Assembly (NCBI GenBank): GCA_030066685.1 | Contig: JASJBF010000053.1 | Span: forward strand, 1 to 53,771 | Length of the DNA stretch: 53,771 nt | From: Kiloniellales bacterium | GTDB taxonomy: Bacteria; Pseudomonadota; Alphaproteobacteria; Kiloniellales; JAKSBE01 | Direction: 5' to 3' | Shown here: positions 1-7,358 of the stretch, one piece after another | How positions within the stretch are numbered: position 1 is the stretch's first letter | Layout of the letters: each line of letters starts with the position of its first letter | Notes under the pieces: model-generated | Told to the model about the DNA's origin: nothing | Database searches by the model: none | What the model saw: the letters and a program-made list of their open reading frames with translations, nothing else | Position numbers and translations under genes: made by a program

Positions 1-594
1 GCCGGGGCCGACATCGCCGAGTTCCCGGCGCTCCGGGCCTCGGCCGCCCAGGCCAAGGCCTATGCCGAGCGCATGGAGCCGGCTCTGGAGGGTCTGAAGC
101 ATTGCCGGCACCCGAGCGTCGCCATGATCCTGGGGGCCTGCAGCGGCGGCGGCCTGGAACTGGCCGCGCTCTGCGACATTCGGATCTGCGGCGAGGGCGC
201 GCGCCTGGGCATCCCGATCAACCGGATCGGCCACGCCTTGCCCTATCCGGGTCTCGAAGCTCTGGTCGCCCTGGTCGGCCGGGCCGGGGCCGCCGAGCTG
301 CTGCTCGAGGGCCGGGTCCTGACCGCCGCCGAGGCCCGGGCCCGCGGCCTGGTCCAGCGGGTCCTGCCCGACGCCGAGGTCGAGGCCGAGGTCCACGCCA
401 CCGCGGCGCGGATTGCGGCCGGGGCGCCCCTGGCCGCCCACCTGCACCGGGCCTGCCTGAACCGCCTGGAAGACCCGGCACCGCTCAGCGCCGCCGAGGC
501 CGAGCTGCCCTACAGCGCCTGCGACAGCGCCGACTACCGGGAGGGCATCGAGGCCTTCATGGCCAAGCGCCCGCCGCGCTTCCGGGGCCGCTGA
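1..594 (+). CDS. Enoyl-CoA hydratase/isomerase family protein (5' end cut off)
   Basis: The frame is open from base 1, so the N-terminus lies outside the window; 197 residues are visible. The first visible residues, AGADIAEF, match the crotonase oxyanion-hole segment, and SGGGLELAALCDIRI matches the second one, including its conserved Glu. Crotonases act on acyl-CoA thioesters, usually hydrating a 2-enoyl-CoA in beta-oxidation. In the stretch after this, hydratases normally show a P-E pair followed by a glycine-rich segment; here it reads IPINRIGHALPYPG, so the second catalytic Glu appears to be absent. That suggests an isomerase, a non-hydratase crotonase, or a degenerate member. The substrate cannot be told from the sequence. 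Confidence 0.85.
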   Translation, partial: AGADIAEFPALRASAAQAKAYAERMEPALEGLKHCRHPSVAMILGACSGGGLELAALCDIRICGEGARLGIPINRIGHALPYPGLEALVALVGRAGAAELLLEGRVLTAAEARARGLVQRVLPDAEVEAEVHATAARIAAGAPLAAHLHRACLNRLEDPAPLSAAEAELPYSACDSADYREGIEAFMAKRPPRFRGR

Positions 595-697
595 TCCGAC
601 CGCCCGGGCACGCTTCAAATCCCCGTGAAGTCAGGGTCCGTTAACCGGATTTTGCCCCGATGAGGCTTGAGTGGAGGCCCTTCGAGGAGGAACGGGC

Positions 698-1810
698 ATG
701 GCGGAGGTCGGCTCCACGGACTGGCATTCGGTGCGCGTCAAGGTCGACCTCTCGACCCTGCCGCAGACCGTCGACCTTTCGCCCTCGCGTGCCGGGGCGG
801 TCGTCCAGATCGTCTTCGGCACCGCCTGGACCCTCTTCGTCTGGAGCATGGTCACCGAGGTGCGGCAAGACGATCTCCTCGTCCTCGTTTTTGCGGTGCC
901 CTTTTCCCTGATCGGCCTCGGCATGGCCCTGCACGGGCTCGCGACCCTGCGGCGCAAGCGCAGCGTCGTGTTCCGCGGCGACGGCGTCGAGGTCGAGGGC
1001 CGGGGCCTCTGGGGCGCGGAGTCCTGGTACCAGCCCTATACGGCCTTCAAGGGCGTCCTGCATCGCGAGGAGGTCGTCAAGACCAAGAACAGCACCACGA
1101 CCTATCAGATCGTCGAGCTGCTCCACGAAGACCCCAAGCGGTGCGTCCTGCTCTACGTGAAGGCTACGACCGAGCGGCCGCGCGAGCGCTGGGAGGGCTA
1201 TGCCCGGCGGCTAAAGCTGCCGGCGCTGGAGGCGGGGGCCGACGGCGTGGTCGAGCGCGCCCACGGTGACCTCGACAAGTCGCTGAAAGACCTGGTCGGG
1301 GAAGGCAAGATCACCCATGCCTTCGATCCCGAAGCGGCGGCCCCCCGGGGCCTCTACGTCGAGCGCCGCGACGCGGACTCGCTCAAGGTCGTGATCACGG
1401 CGGGCCGCTATCCGATCTGGTTCCTGGCGCTCTTCATGCTCGCCGGGGCGGCCATGATGGTTGGAGCCTTCTTCAACGAGCAGAACCCCGTCGTCCTCTT
1501 CGGCGCCGGCCTGCTGTTCGGCGGCCTGCCAGGCTACATGCTGGTCCGGGACCGGGCCGCCCGCCGCGAGATCAGCCTGGACCGCCGCCGCCTTACCGTG
1601 ACCGACGCCCTGCGGCTGAACCGCCACAGCCGGGACGGACTGATGCTGGACGAGATCGAATCGATCGCCATCCGCCCGGCCCGCGGAAATTCCGGGCGCG
1701 AGCTGGTGATCGCCAGCGACCGCGGTCCGATCCACGTCGGCCTGGGCCTGTCGAAGGAAGCCCTGGCCTGGCTCAAGGACTTCATCACCGCCGCCATCGC
1801 GACAGCCTGA
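698..1810 (+). CDS. Integral membrane protein of unknown function
   Basis: 370 residues from ATG 698, chosen because GAGGAGG (684-690) sits 7 bases upstream; the frame is open further 5' but without a better start. Two hydrophobic segments lie near residues 30-50 and 58-78, followed by a hydrophilic domain of about 150 residues. Another pair of hydrophobic segments lies near residues 240-285, followed by a second hydrophilic domain. The two halves look alike in plan (membrane pair plus a beta-rich soluble part), which may reflect an ancient duplication. I recognise no catalytic motif or family. It stands alone between the crotonase and a convergent glycosyltransferase. Confidence 0.75.
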   Translation: MAEVGSTDWHSVRVKVDLSTLPQTVDLSPSRAGAVVQIVFGTAWTLFVWSMVTEVRQDDLLVLVFAVPFSLIGLGMALHGLATLRRKRSVVFRGDGVEVEGRGLWGAESWYQPYTAFKGVLHREEVVKTKNSTTTYQIVELLHEDPKRCVLLYVKATTERPRERWEGYARRLKLPALEAGADGVVERAHGDLDKSLKDLVGEGKITHAFDPEAAAPRGLYVERRDADSLKVVITAGRYPIWFLALFMLAGAAMMVGAFFNEQNPVVLFGAGLLFGGLPGYMLVRDRAARREISLDRRRLTVTDALRLNRHSRDGLMLDEIESIAIRPARGNSGRELVIASDRGPIHVGLGLSKEALAWLKDFITAAIATA

Positions 1811-1836
1811 GCCGGTCCGGCCGGCTGGCCGGAGGT

Positions 1837-2559
1837 TCAAGCTGTGCCCTTGTCTGCCGCCGCCCGCCTCCGGCCCCGGCGGCGCTGCGCTTCGTAGCGC
1901 CGGGCTAGCACTTCGGGCGAGATCCCGAGGTGAAACAGCAAGTGGATCTCGATCCAGCCCCAGACGATGGCGACGGGTCGGCGGCCTGCGAAGCGCCGCG
2001 ACGAAGTGGTCAGGGGCGGCTCCTCGATGCAGCAGGTCCGGCCCTTCTTTTCCAGGCGCCGGGTGAAGTCGTAGTCCTCCATCAGCGCGATCCGGCGGAT
2101 TCCGCCGATTTCCTCGTAGGCGCTGCGCCGCACGAAGATCGCCGAATCGCCGTAGTAGTAGCCCAGGCTGCGGATCCAGGCGTAGAAGCCGGTCAGCCAG
2201 CGGCTGAAGGGCGTGTCGCCGTCGAAGACCAGACGGAAGTTGCCGCCCGGTCGGGCCGGATGGGCGGCCAGGGTCGCGAGGATCTGCGCCAGCCCGCCGG
2301 CGGGAAAGCGCGAGTCCGCATGGAGAAAGAGCAGGATCTCGCCCCGCGCGGCCGCGGCACCGGCCGCGAGCTGCCGGCCGCGGCCGGGCGGCGAGGGTAG
2401 CACGCGCGCGCCGGCCTCACGGGCCAGGACGTCGGTTCCGTCGTCGCTGCCGCCGTCGACAACGATGACCTCGTGGGCCGGGGCCTCGGCGGCGAGATCC
2501 GCCAGGAGGCCCGGCAGGCGCTGCGCCTCGTTCAAGGTCGGCACGACGATCGAGATCAT
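1837..2559 (-). CDS. TIGR04283-type family 2 glycosyltransferase
   Basis: 240 residues. The start is ATG 2559 (MISIVVPTLNE), because the GT2 fold begins exactly there and GGGAAGG lies just upstream; the frame stays open to 2688 without family similarity. Visible GT-A features are SIVVPTLNEAQRLPGLL, the nucleotide-binding VVDGGSDDGT, the subfamily signature GRGRQLAAGAAAARGE, and LLFLHADSRFP with the metal-binding acidic residue. The subfamily is annotated as transferring a sugar from a nucleotide donor in small-molecule or lipid glycosylation, including putative arsenosugar synthesis, but its acceptor here is unknown. The usual partner, a TIGR04282 protein, is not adjacent. Confidence 0.85.
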   Translation of the reverse strand: MISIVVPTLNEAQRLPGLLADLAAEAPAHEVIVVDGGSDDGTDVLAREAGARVLPSPPGRGRQLAAGAAAARGEILLFLHADSRFPAGGLAQILATLAAHPARPGGNFRLVFDGDTPFSRWLTGFYAWIRSLGYYYGDSAIFVRRSAYEEIGGIRRIALMEDYDFTRRLEKKGRTCCIEEPPLTTSSRRFAGRRPVAIVWGWIEIHLLFHLGISPEVLARRYEAQRRRGRRRAAADKGTA

Positions 2560-2870
2560 GCCGGGCCTTCCCTGGCGCGCGACGGCCTCTGACCGCTTCA
2601 AGTCACTGTGCCTCTGCGGCGGCTTCATCTGCTCTCCGCCGACGACGGCTGTGACGCCCGAAGATCGACTGCTCATGAGAGGTGACATAGACCTGAGCGG
2701 AATGCCGGAAAGACACGAATCCCTTGCAGGCTCTTCAAAGTCGCGTGAGTGCCCTGACTACTGCGCCAAGCGGCAACCGGCTTCAGGCATCATTCGAGGC
2801 GCCGTGCCCGGTTTCAGGCCGGTCGATATGATGGATATCCGTTTTCCAACTTCGAGCCCTTGGAGGTGTC
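2560..2870. other. Divergent intergenic region, no gene seen
   Basis: About 310 bases separate the divergent glycosyltransferase and DUF488 genes and must hold both promoters. The only clear signal is a canonical GGAGGT (2861-2866) before the DUF488 start. Open frames crossing it lack ribosome sites and family similarity. I could not identify a convincing -35/-10 pair or operator. Confidence 0.5.
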
Positions 2871-3227
2871 ATGGTCCGGATCAAGCGTGTCTATGCGCCG
2901 CCCGCGCCGGAGGACGGCTATCGGGTGCTGGTCGACCGGCTCTGGCCCCGGGGGCTCGCCAAGGAGGCCGCCGCGGTTGCGCTCTGGCTCAAGGAGATCG
3001 CGCCTTCGACCGAGCTGCGCAAATGGTTCGGCCATGATCCCGAGCGCTGGCCGGCGTTCACGCGCCGCTACCGGGCGGAGCTGAAGGCTCCCGAGCGGAC
3101 GGCCGCGCTGGAACACCTGCGCCAGGTTGTGCGAGATCACCAGACGGTGACCCTGCTGTTCGGCGCCCGGGACGAGGCGCTCACCCATGCGGTCCTTCTG
3201 CGGGAGCTCCTGACCGGTCCGGACTGA
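2871..3227 (+). CDS. DUF488 family protein (YeaO-like)
   Basis: 118 residues, starting at ATG 2871 behind GGAGGT. The N-terminus IKRVYAPPAPEDGYRVLVDR and the following LWPRG are diagnostic of the short, YeaO-like branch of DUF488. WFGHDPERWPAF and the C-terminal TLLFGARDEALTHA complete the usual pattern and length. No biochemical role is firmly established for this family, and nothing adjacent explains it. It is monocistronic, with an 88-base gap before the proline-racemase homologue. Confidence 0.9.
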   Translation: MVRIKRVYAPPAPEDGYRVLVDRLWPRGLAKEAAAVALWLKEIAPSTELRKWFGHDPERWPAFTRRYRAELKAPERTAALEHLRQVVRDHQTVTLLFGARDEALTHAVLLRELLTGPD

Positions 3228-3315
3228 GGTCAGCCGTCGCGCAGCGGCTCTGGCCTTCGCCGCGCCGATGCTCTAAGGAGCTTGAGAGTCGGACGCGGCA
3301 AGCGGGATTTCGGCG

Positions 3316-4359
3316 ATGCGCTCAAGCAAAGCGGTCCATGTCATCGGCTGCCACGCCGAGGGCGAGGTCGGCGACGTCGTCGTCGGCGGTGTGGCGCCGC
3401 CGCCGGGCGAAACCCTCTGGGCGCAGGCGCGCTGGATCGCCGAGGACGGGCGCCTGCGGGACTTCCTGCTCAACGAGCCGCGCGGCGGCGTGTTCCGCCA
3501 CGTCAACCTCCTGGTTCCGGCCGTGGACCCGCGAGCCGCCATGGGCTTCATCATCATGGAGCCCATGCACACCCCGCCGATGTCCGGCTCCAACGCGATC
3601 TGCGTCGCGACGGTGCTGCTGGACAGCGGGATCCTAGCCATGACTGAGCCGGAGACCCGCTTCCACCTGGAGGCGCCGGGCGGGGTGATCGAGGTCCGGG
3701 CGGCCTGCCGCGACGGCAAGGCGGAGCGGATCACGATCCGCAACGTCGCCAGCTTCGTCGGTCGGCTCGACGCGGCGCTGGAGGTCGAGGGCCTGGGCAG
3801 CTTGACGGTCGACACCGCCTACGGTGGCGACAGCTTCGTCGTCGTCGACGCGGCGGCCCTGGGCTTCGAATTGACCGCCGCGGAGGCGCGGGATCTGGCC
3901 GAGGCCGGCGCCCGGATCACCGCGGCCGCCAACGCGCAGCTCGGTTTCTGGCACCCCGAGAACCCGGATTGGTCGCACATCTCCTTCTGCCTCTTCGCCG
4001 GCCCCCTAGGCCGGGAGGACGGTCTCTGGAGCGGCCGCAACGCCTGCTGCATCGATCCCGGCAAGATCGACCGCTCGCCGACCGGGACCGCGCTCTCGGC
4101 CCGCATGGCCCTGCTTCACGCCCGCGGCAAGATGAAGTTGGGCGAGGGCTTCCGCGCCCGCTCGATCATCGACTCCCGCTTCGAGGGCCGGATCGAGGCC
4201 GAGACCAGCCTCGGCGGCCGCCCGGCTATCCTGCCCTCGATCTCTGGGCGGGCCTGGATCACCGGCAGCCACCAGTACCTGCTCGACCCCGACGATCCCT
4301 GGCCTGCCGGCTACCGCCTGTCGGACACCTGGCCGATGCCGCGGAAGCCGAAGCCTTAA
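3316..4359 (+). CDS. Proline racemase superfamily enzyme, probable trans-3-hydroxy-L-proline dehydratase type
   Basis: 347 residues, full length for the superfamily of proline racemases, 4-hydroxyproline epimerases and trans-3-hydroxyproline dehydratases. Racemases use two Cys bases, one in an MCGHN motif and one in DRSPCGT. Here the corresponding motifs are MSGSNAIC (Ser90) and DRSPTGT (Thr256), so neither catalytic Cys is present. Thr at the second site is known from trans-3-hydroxyproline dehydratases, which makes dehydration to a pyrroline-2-carboxylate the best guess; racemization by the two-Cys mechanism is unlikely. The stop codon overlaps the 3' end of the convergent thioesterase gene. 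No ketimine reductase or transporter lies next to it; putA is about 10 kb downstream. Confidence 0.85.
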   Translation: MRSSKAVHVIGCHAEGEVGDVVVGGVAPPPGETLWAQARWIAEDGRLRDFLLNEPRGGVFRHVNLLVPAVDPRAAMGFIIMEPMHTPPMSGSNAICVATVLLDSGILAMTEPETRFHLEAPGGVIEVRAACRDGKAERITIRNVASFVGRLDAALEVEGLGSLTVDTAYGGDSFVVVDAAALGFELTAAEARDLAEAGARITAAANAQLGFWHPENPDWSHISFCLFAGPLGREDGLWSGRNACCIDPGKIDRSPTGTALSARMALLHARGKMKLGEGFRARSIIDSRFEGRIEAETSLGGRPAILPSISGRAWITGSHQYLLDPDDPWPAGYRLSDTWPMPRKPKP

Positions 4360-4772
4360 CCGGCCTCGGGCTCGCTGCCGCGGCGGTACTTGAAGACGCC
4401 GCTGCCCTCGGCGACCGGGCGGCCCTCCTGGTTGACGACCTTGCAGTCGCAGAAGAAAAGCTGCCGGCCGCCGCCGGTCCGGCGCGCCTCGGCGGTCAGA
4501 TGGTCGCCTTCGCGGACCGGGCCCAGGAAGTGGCAGGTCAGCGAGACGGTCATGGCCCGGCGCGGCCGTGCCGGATCCGGGCTGTAGCAGCCGCAGTAGC
4601 CGCAGGCGGAATCGATCAGGGTGGTCATGACGCCGCCGTGCAGGACCCCGCTGCGGTTGAGGTGCTCTTCCCGGATCTCCAGGCTGACCTCGGCGTGGTC
4701 GTCCCGCCAGGCGGTGACCCGGTAGCCGACCAGCTGGGCGAAGCGGCCCTGGTAGAGGTCTTGGCTCGACAT
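4356..4772 (-). CDS. PaaI-family hotdog-fold thioesterase
   Basis: 138 residues, single hotdog domain. The segment [21 protein letters not shown] is the PaaI/4HBT signature: HGG packs on the CoA and the following Asp takes part in catalysis. [16 protein letters not shown] and the final beta strand GSGVFKYR complete the fold. Family members hydrolyse acyl- or aryl-CoA thioesters. The gene is convergent with the proline-racemase homologue, and the two stop codons overlap by four bases. Upstream it faces the SOS promoter, so it is unlikely to belong to the neighbouring operon. Confidence 0.88.
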   Translation of the reverse strand: MSSQDLYQGRFAQLVGYRVTAWRDDHAEVSLEIREEHLNRSGVLHGGVMTTLIDSACGYCGCYSPDPARPRRAMTVSLTCHFLGPVREGDHLTAEARRTGGGRQLFFCDCKVVNQEGRPVAEGSGVFKYRRGSEPEAG

Positions 4773-4844
4773 GCCCGCAGGCTGCCCGAGGCGGGCCCGA
4801 CTTGTCCAGGGACCTGGGCGGAGCGCCGGGGCAGGCTCCGTAAC

Positions 4845-4873
4845 TTGACTCCGGCAGGCGGGCTTTGTAGAAC
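4845..4873 (+). promoter_or_regulatory. Candidate sigma-70-type promoter of the imu operon
   Basis: TTGACT (4845-4850), a 17-base spacer, then TAGAAC (4868-4873). The -10 element overlaps the first LexA half-site, so repressor binding would block RNA polymerase directly. The predicted transcript starts only about 20-25 bases before the imuA ATG. Confidence 0.55.
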
Positions 4874-4884
4874 AAACATAGAAC
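4870..4884 (+). promoter_or_regulatory. LexA box 1 (GAAC-N7-GAAC)
   Basis: GAAC at 4870-4873 and GAAC at 4881-4884 with exactly seven bases between them. This direct repeat (GTTC-N7-GTTC on the other strand) is the known LexA operator of Alphaproteobacteria. It overlaps the candidate -10 element of the operon. Confidence 0.85.
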
Positions 4885-4885
4885 A

Positions 4886-4900
4886 GAACAAAAGCGGAAC
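4886..4900 (+). promoter_or_regulatory. LexA box 2 (GAAC-N7-GAAC)
   Basis: GAAC at 4886-4889 and 4897-4900, again with seven bases between. It starts one base after box 1, so the two 15-base operators are phased 16 bases apart, and it ends three bases before the imuA start codon. Confidence 0.8.
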
Positions 4901-4903
4901 ATC

Positions 4904-5743
4904 ATGCCGTCGGGGCCGGAAAATTGCGAAGCGGAGTTGCCGGAAGACTGCGAAGCTTGGGGGCTCGAGGCGCTGCGGGCGCGGATCCGCCTGCTCGAGC
5001 GTGGCGCCGGCCGGGCGGCGTGCGACGGCCTCGCCCTGGGCCTGCCTGCCCTGGACGCCGCGCTGCCGGCCGGCGGCCTGCCCCTGGCCGCCTTGCACGA
5101 GATCGCGCCGGGCAGGCCGGACTGGGACGACGGTCCCGTGACCGGCTTCTGCCTGGCCCTGCTGGTCCGGCTCGCCGCCCGCCGACCGGGGCCGGTGCTC
5201 TGGCTGGCCTCGAGCGGCGATCTCTACGCTCCCGGGCTGGCGGCCTTCGGCTTCGATCCGAGCCGCCTGATCGAGGGCCGGGCCAGGGGCGATGGCGAGG
5301 TCCTCTGGGCCATGGAGGAGGGTCTGCGCTCGGGCGCCCTGGCCGCGGTGGTGGCGGAGGTCGCCGAGCTCGAGGCCACCGCCGCCCGGCGCCTGCAGCT
5401 GGCGGCGGAATCCGGCGGACTTCCGGCCTTTCTGCTGCGCCGCTGGAGCCGGCCGGGGGCCGCGGCGCCGATCGCGGCGGCGACCCGCTGGCGGGTTTCG
5501 GCGCTGCCGGCCGACAGTTCTGCCCTGCCGGACAGCGGCATCGCCGAGCCGCGGCCGCGCTGGCGGGTCGAGCTCCTGCGCTGCCGGGCCGGACGACCGG
5601 GAAACTTTCTGATGGAGTGGGATCATGCGACGGGTGATTTCAGTCTGGTTGCCCCGTTTTGCGACCGACCGGGTGAGGCAGAGGGAAATCCGGGGGCAGG
5701 GGTCCCGGGGCGAGGCGCCGCGCAAGCCCGCCGGGCCGGCTAG
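4904..5743 (+). CDS. imuA: ImuA, RecA-like accessory protein of SOS mutagenesis
   Basis: 279 residues. It matches ImuA/SulA2-like proteins: LRARIRLLE near the N-terminus, LPALDAALPAGGLPLAALHEI (the RecA-like core without a true P-loop), VLWLASSGDLYAPGL, and the family's C-terminal RPGNFLMEWDHATGDFSLVAP. ImuA works with ImuB and DnaE2 in error-prone translesion synthesis after DNA damage. The start is ATG 4904. LexA box 2 fills the bases just upstream, so there is no good ribosome site; an in-frame TTG at 4937 is the alternative. The 3' end overlaps imuB by about 120 bases in another frame, and both proteins keep family-typical sequence through the overlap. Confidence 0.93.
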   Translation: MPSGPENCEAELPEDCEAWGLEALRARIRLLERGAGRAACDGLALGLPALDAALPAGGLPLAALHEIAPGRPDWDDGPVTGFCLALLVRLAARRPGPVLWLASSGDLYAPGLAAFGFDPSRLIEGRARGDGEVLWAMEEGLRSGALAAVVAEVAELEATAARRLQLAAESGGLPAFLLRRWSRPGAAAPIAAATRWRVSALPADSSALPDSGIAEPRPRWRVELLRCRAGRPGNFLMEWDHATGDFSLVAPFCDRPGEAEGNPGAGVPGRGAAQARRAG

Positions 5744-7328
5744 GCCCCGGGTCCTGCTGCGCCAGGAGCGCGGCTGCCTACTGCTGGCGGCGGTCGACGC
5801 CCGGGCCGCGGCGGCCGGGCTGGCGCCGGGGCTGCCCCTGGCCGATGCCCGGGCGATCCGGCCCGACCTGGAGACCGCCGAGCACGATCCCGCGGCCGAC
5901 CTCCGGGCCCTCTCGGCCCTGGCCGCCTGGTGCGGCCGTTTCACCCCCTGGATCGCCCCCGACCGCAGCGGCTGCGACGGCGGCGGGGCGGCCGGCCTGC
6001 TGCTCGACGTGACCGGCTGCGCCCATCTCTTCGGCGGCGAGGACGCCCTGCTGGCGGCCCTGGTCGCCGGCCTGGAAAGCCAGGGCTATACCGCCCGCGC
6101 CGCCCTGGCCGACACCCCGGGCCTGGCCTGGGCGGTCGCCCGTTTCGGCCCGTCCGAAGGCACCGGCCGCGTCGTCCCGCCCGGCGCGGCCGAAGCGGCC
6201 CTGGCCGAATTGCCGGTCGCGGCGCTGCGCCTGGGCCCCGGCCAGGTCGAACTGCTGGAGCGCCTCGGCCTGCGGCGGGTCGGCGACCTCTACGATCTGC
6301 CCGCCGGCAGCCTGGCGCGGCGCTTCGGGCCCATGGTCGCGCACCGCCTGGCCCAGGCCCTGGGCCGGGCGCGCGAGGCGATCTCGCCCCTGACCCCGGT
6401 GCCGCCCTTCGTCGAACGCCTGGCCCTGCCGGAGCCGAGCGACGCGCCCGAGGCCATCGCGCTGGGCCTGGAGGCCCTAATCCTGGCGCTCTGCCGCCGC
6501 CTGGAGGAACGCGGCCAGGGCGCGCGGCGCCTGGTCTTCACCCTCTACCGGGCCGACGGCAGCCTGAATCGCCTGAGGCTCGGCACCAGCCGGCCGAGCC
6601 GCGAGCCCCAGCACCTCAAGCGGCTCTTCGCCCAGCGCCTGGAGCGGGTCGATCCCGGCTTCGGGGTCGAGGTCATGACCCTGGCCGCCACGGCGGCCGA
6701 GCCGCTCACCGCCCTGCAGAGCGTCCTGCCCTGCGCCGCCGGCCTATCGGCCCGGGGTGCGGTGGTCCCGAAGGCCGAGCCCCCGGCTTTCGGGACCGCG
6801 CTCTGCCCGGACCGGACGCGCGAAGCGGCCCCGGCCTCGGAGGCGCCCGCTCTCCAGGCGGCCCCACCCGTGGCGCCCCCTCCCGAAGCTTTGGGCGAGG
6901 TGGTCGACCGCCTGGTGAACCGCCTGGGCGCCGCCCAGGTCGCCCGGCAAGCGCCGCGCGAGAGCCATGTCCCCGAGCGGGCGGTGGCCGCGGCGCCGCC
7001 AGTGGAAGCGCCGGCCGCGGCCCCGACCGCAGCCTGGCGGCGCCCGGCGCGGCCCCGGCCGCTGCGGCTCCTGTCGCGGGCCCAGCCGATCGAGGCCCTG
7101 GCGCTGCTGCCCGACCATCCGCCGGCCCAGTTCCGCTGGCGCCGGCTGCTGCACCGGGTCGCCGCCGCCGAGGGGCCGGAGCGGCTGAGCCCGGAATGGT
7201 GGCATCCCGAGCCGGACAAGGCGGCCGAGCCGGCCCGCGACTACTTCCGGGTCGAGGACGACGACGGCCGCCGCTACTGGGTCTACCGGGCCGAGGGGCG
7301 CTGGTACCTGCACGGCCTCTTCGCCTGA
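5625..7328 (+). CDS. imuB: ImuB, inactive Y-family polymerase homologue of the SOS mutasome
   Basis: 567 residues. It opens with the ImuB-typical RRVISVWLPRFATDRVR rather than the DinB-type acidic catalytic motif, so it should not polymerise. ImuB is known to bridge DnaE2 and the sliding clamp. Further marks are DVTGCAHLFGGEDALLAAL, helix-hairpin-helix-like RLGLRRVGDLYDLPAGSLA, a Pro/Ala-rich linker at about residues 385-470, and the conserved end DYFRVEDDDGRRYWVYRAEG followed by WYLHGLFA. It overlaps imuA and is followed after 30 bases by dnaE2, so the three are one operon. Confidence 0.94.
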   Translation: MRRVISVWLPRFATDRVRQREIRGQGSRGEAPRKPAGPARPRVLLRQERGCLLLAAVDARAAAAGLAPGLPLADARAIRPDLETAEHDPAADLRALSALAAWCGRFTPWIAPDRSGCDGGGAAGLLLDVTGCAHLFGGEDALLAALVAGLESQGYTARAALADTPGLAWAVARFGPSEGTGRVVPPGAAEAALAELPVAALRLGPGQVELLERLGLRRVGDLYDLPAGSLARRFGPMVAHRLAQALGRAREAISPLTPVPPFVERLALPEPSDAPEAIALGLEALILALCRRLEERGQGARRLVFTLYRADGSLNRLRLGTSRPSREPQHLKRLFAQRLERVDPGFGVEVMTLAATAAEPLTALQSVLPCAAGLSARGAVVPKAEPPAFGTALCPDRTREAAPASEAPALQAAPPVAPPPEALGEVVDRLVNRLGAAQVARQAPRESHVPERAVAAAPPVEAPAAAPTAAWRRPARPRPLRLLSRAQPIEALALLPDHPPAQFRWRRLLHRVAAAEGPERLSPEWWHPEPDKAAEPARDYFRVEDDDGRRYWVYRAEGRWYLHGLFA

Positions 7329-7358
7329 GGGTCTGGGCGTGAGCACGGTCACCCGGAA

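Noticed and set aside
3969-5141. 390-residue plus-strand frame spanning the end of the racemase homologue to imuA
   Set aside because: It crosses a convergent gene and the LexA promoter; its translation shows no family.
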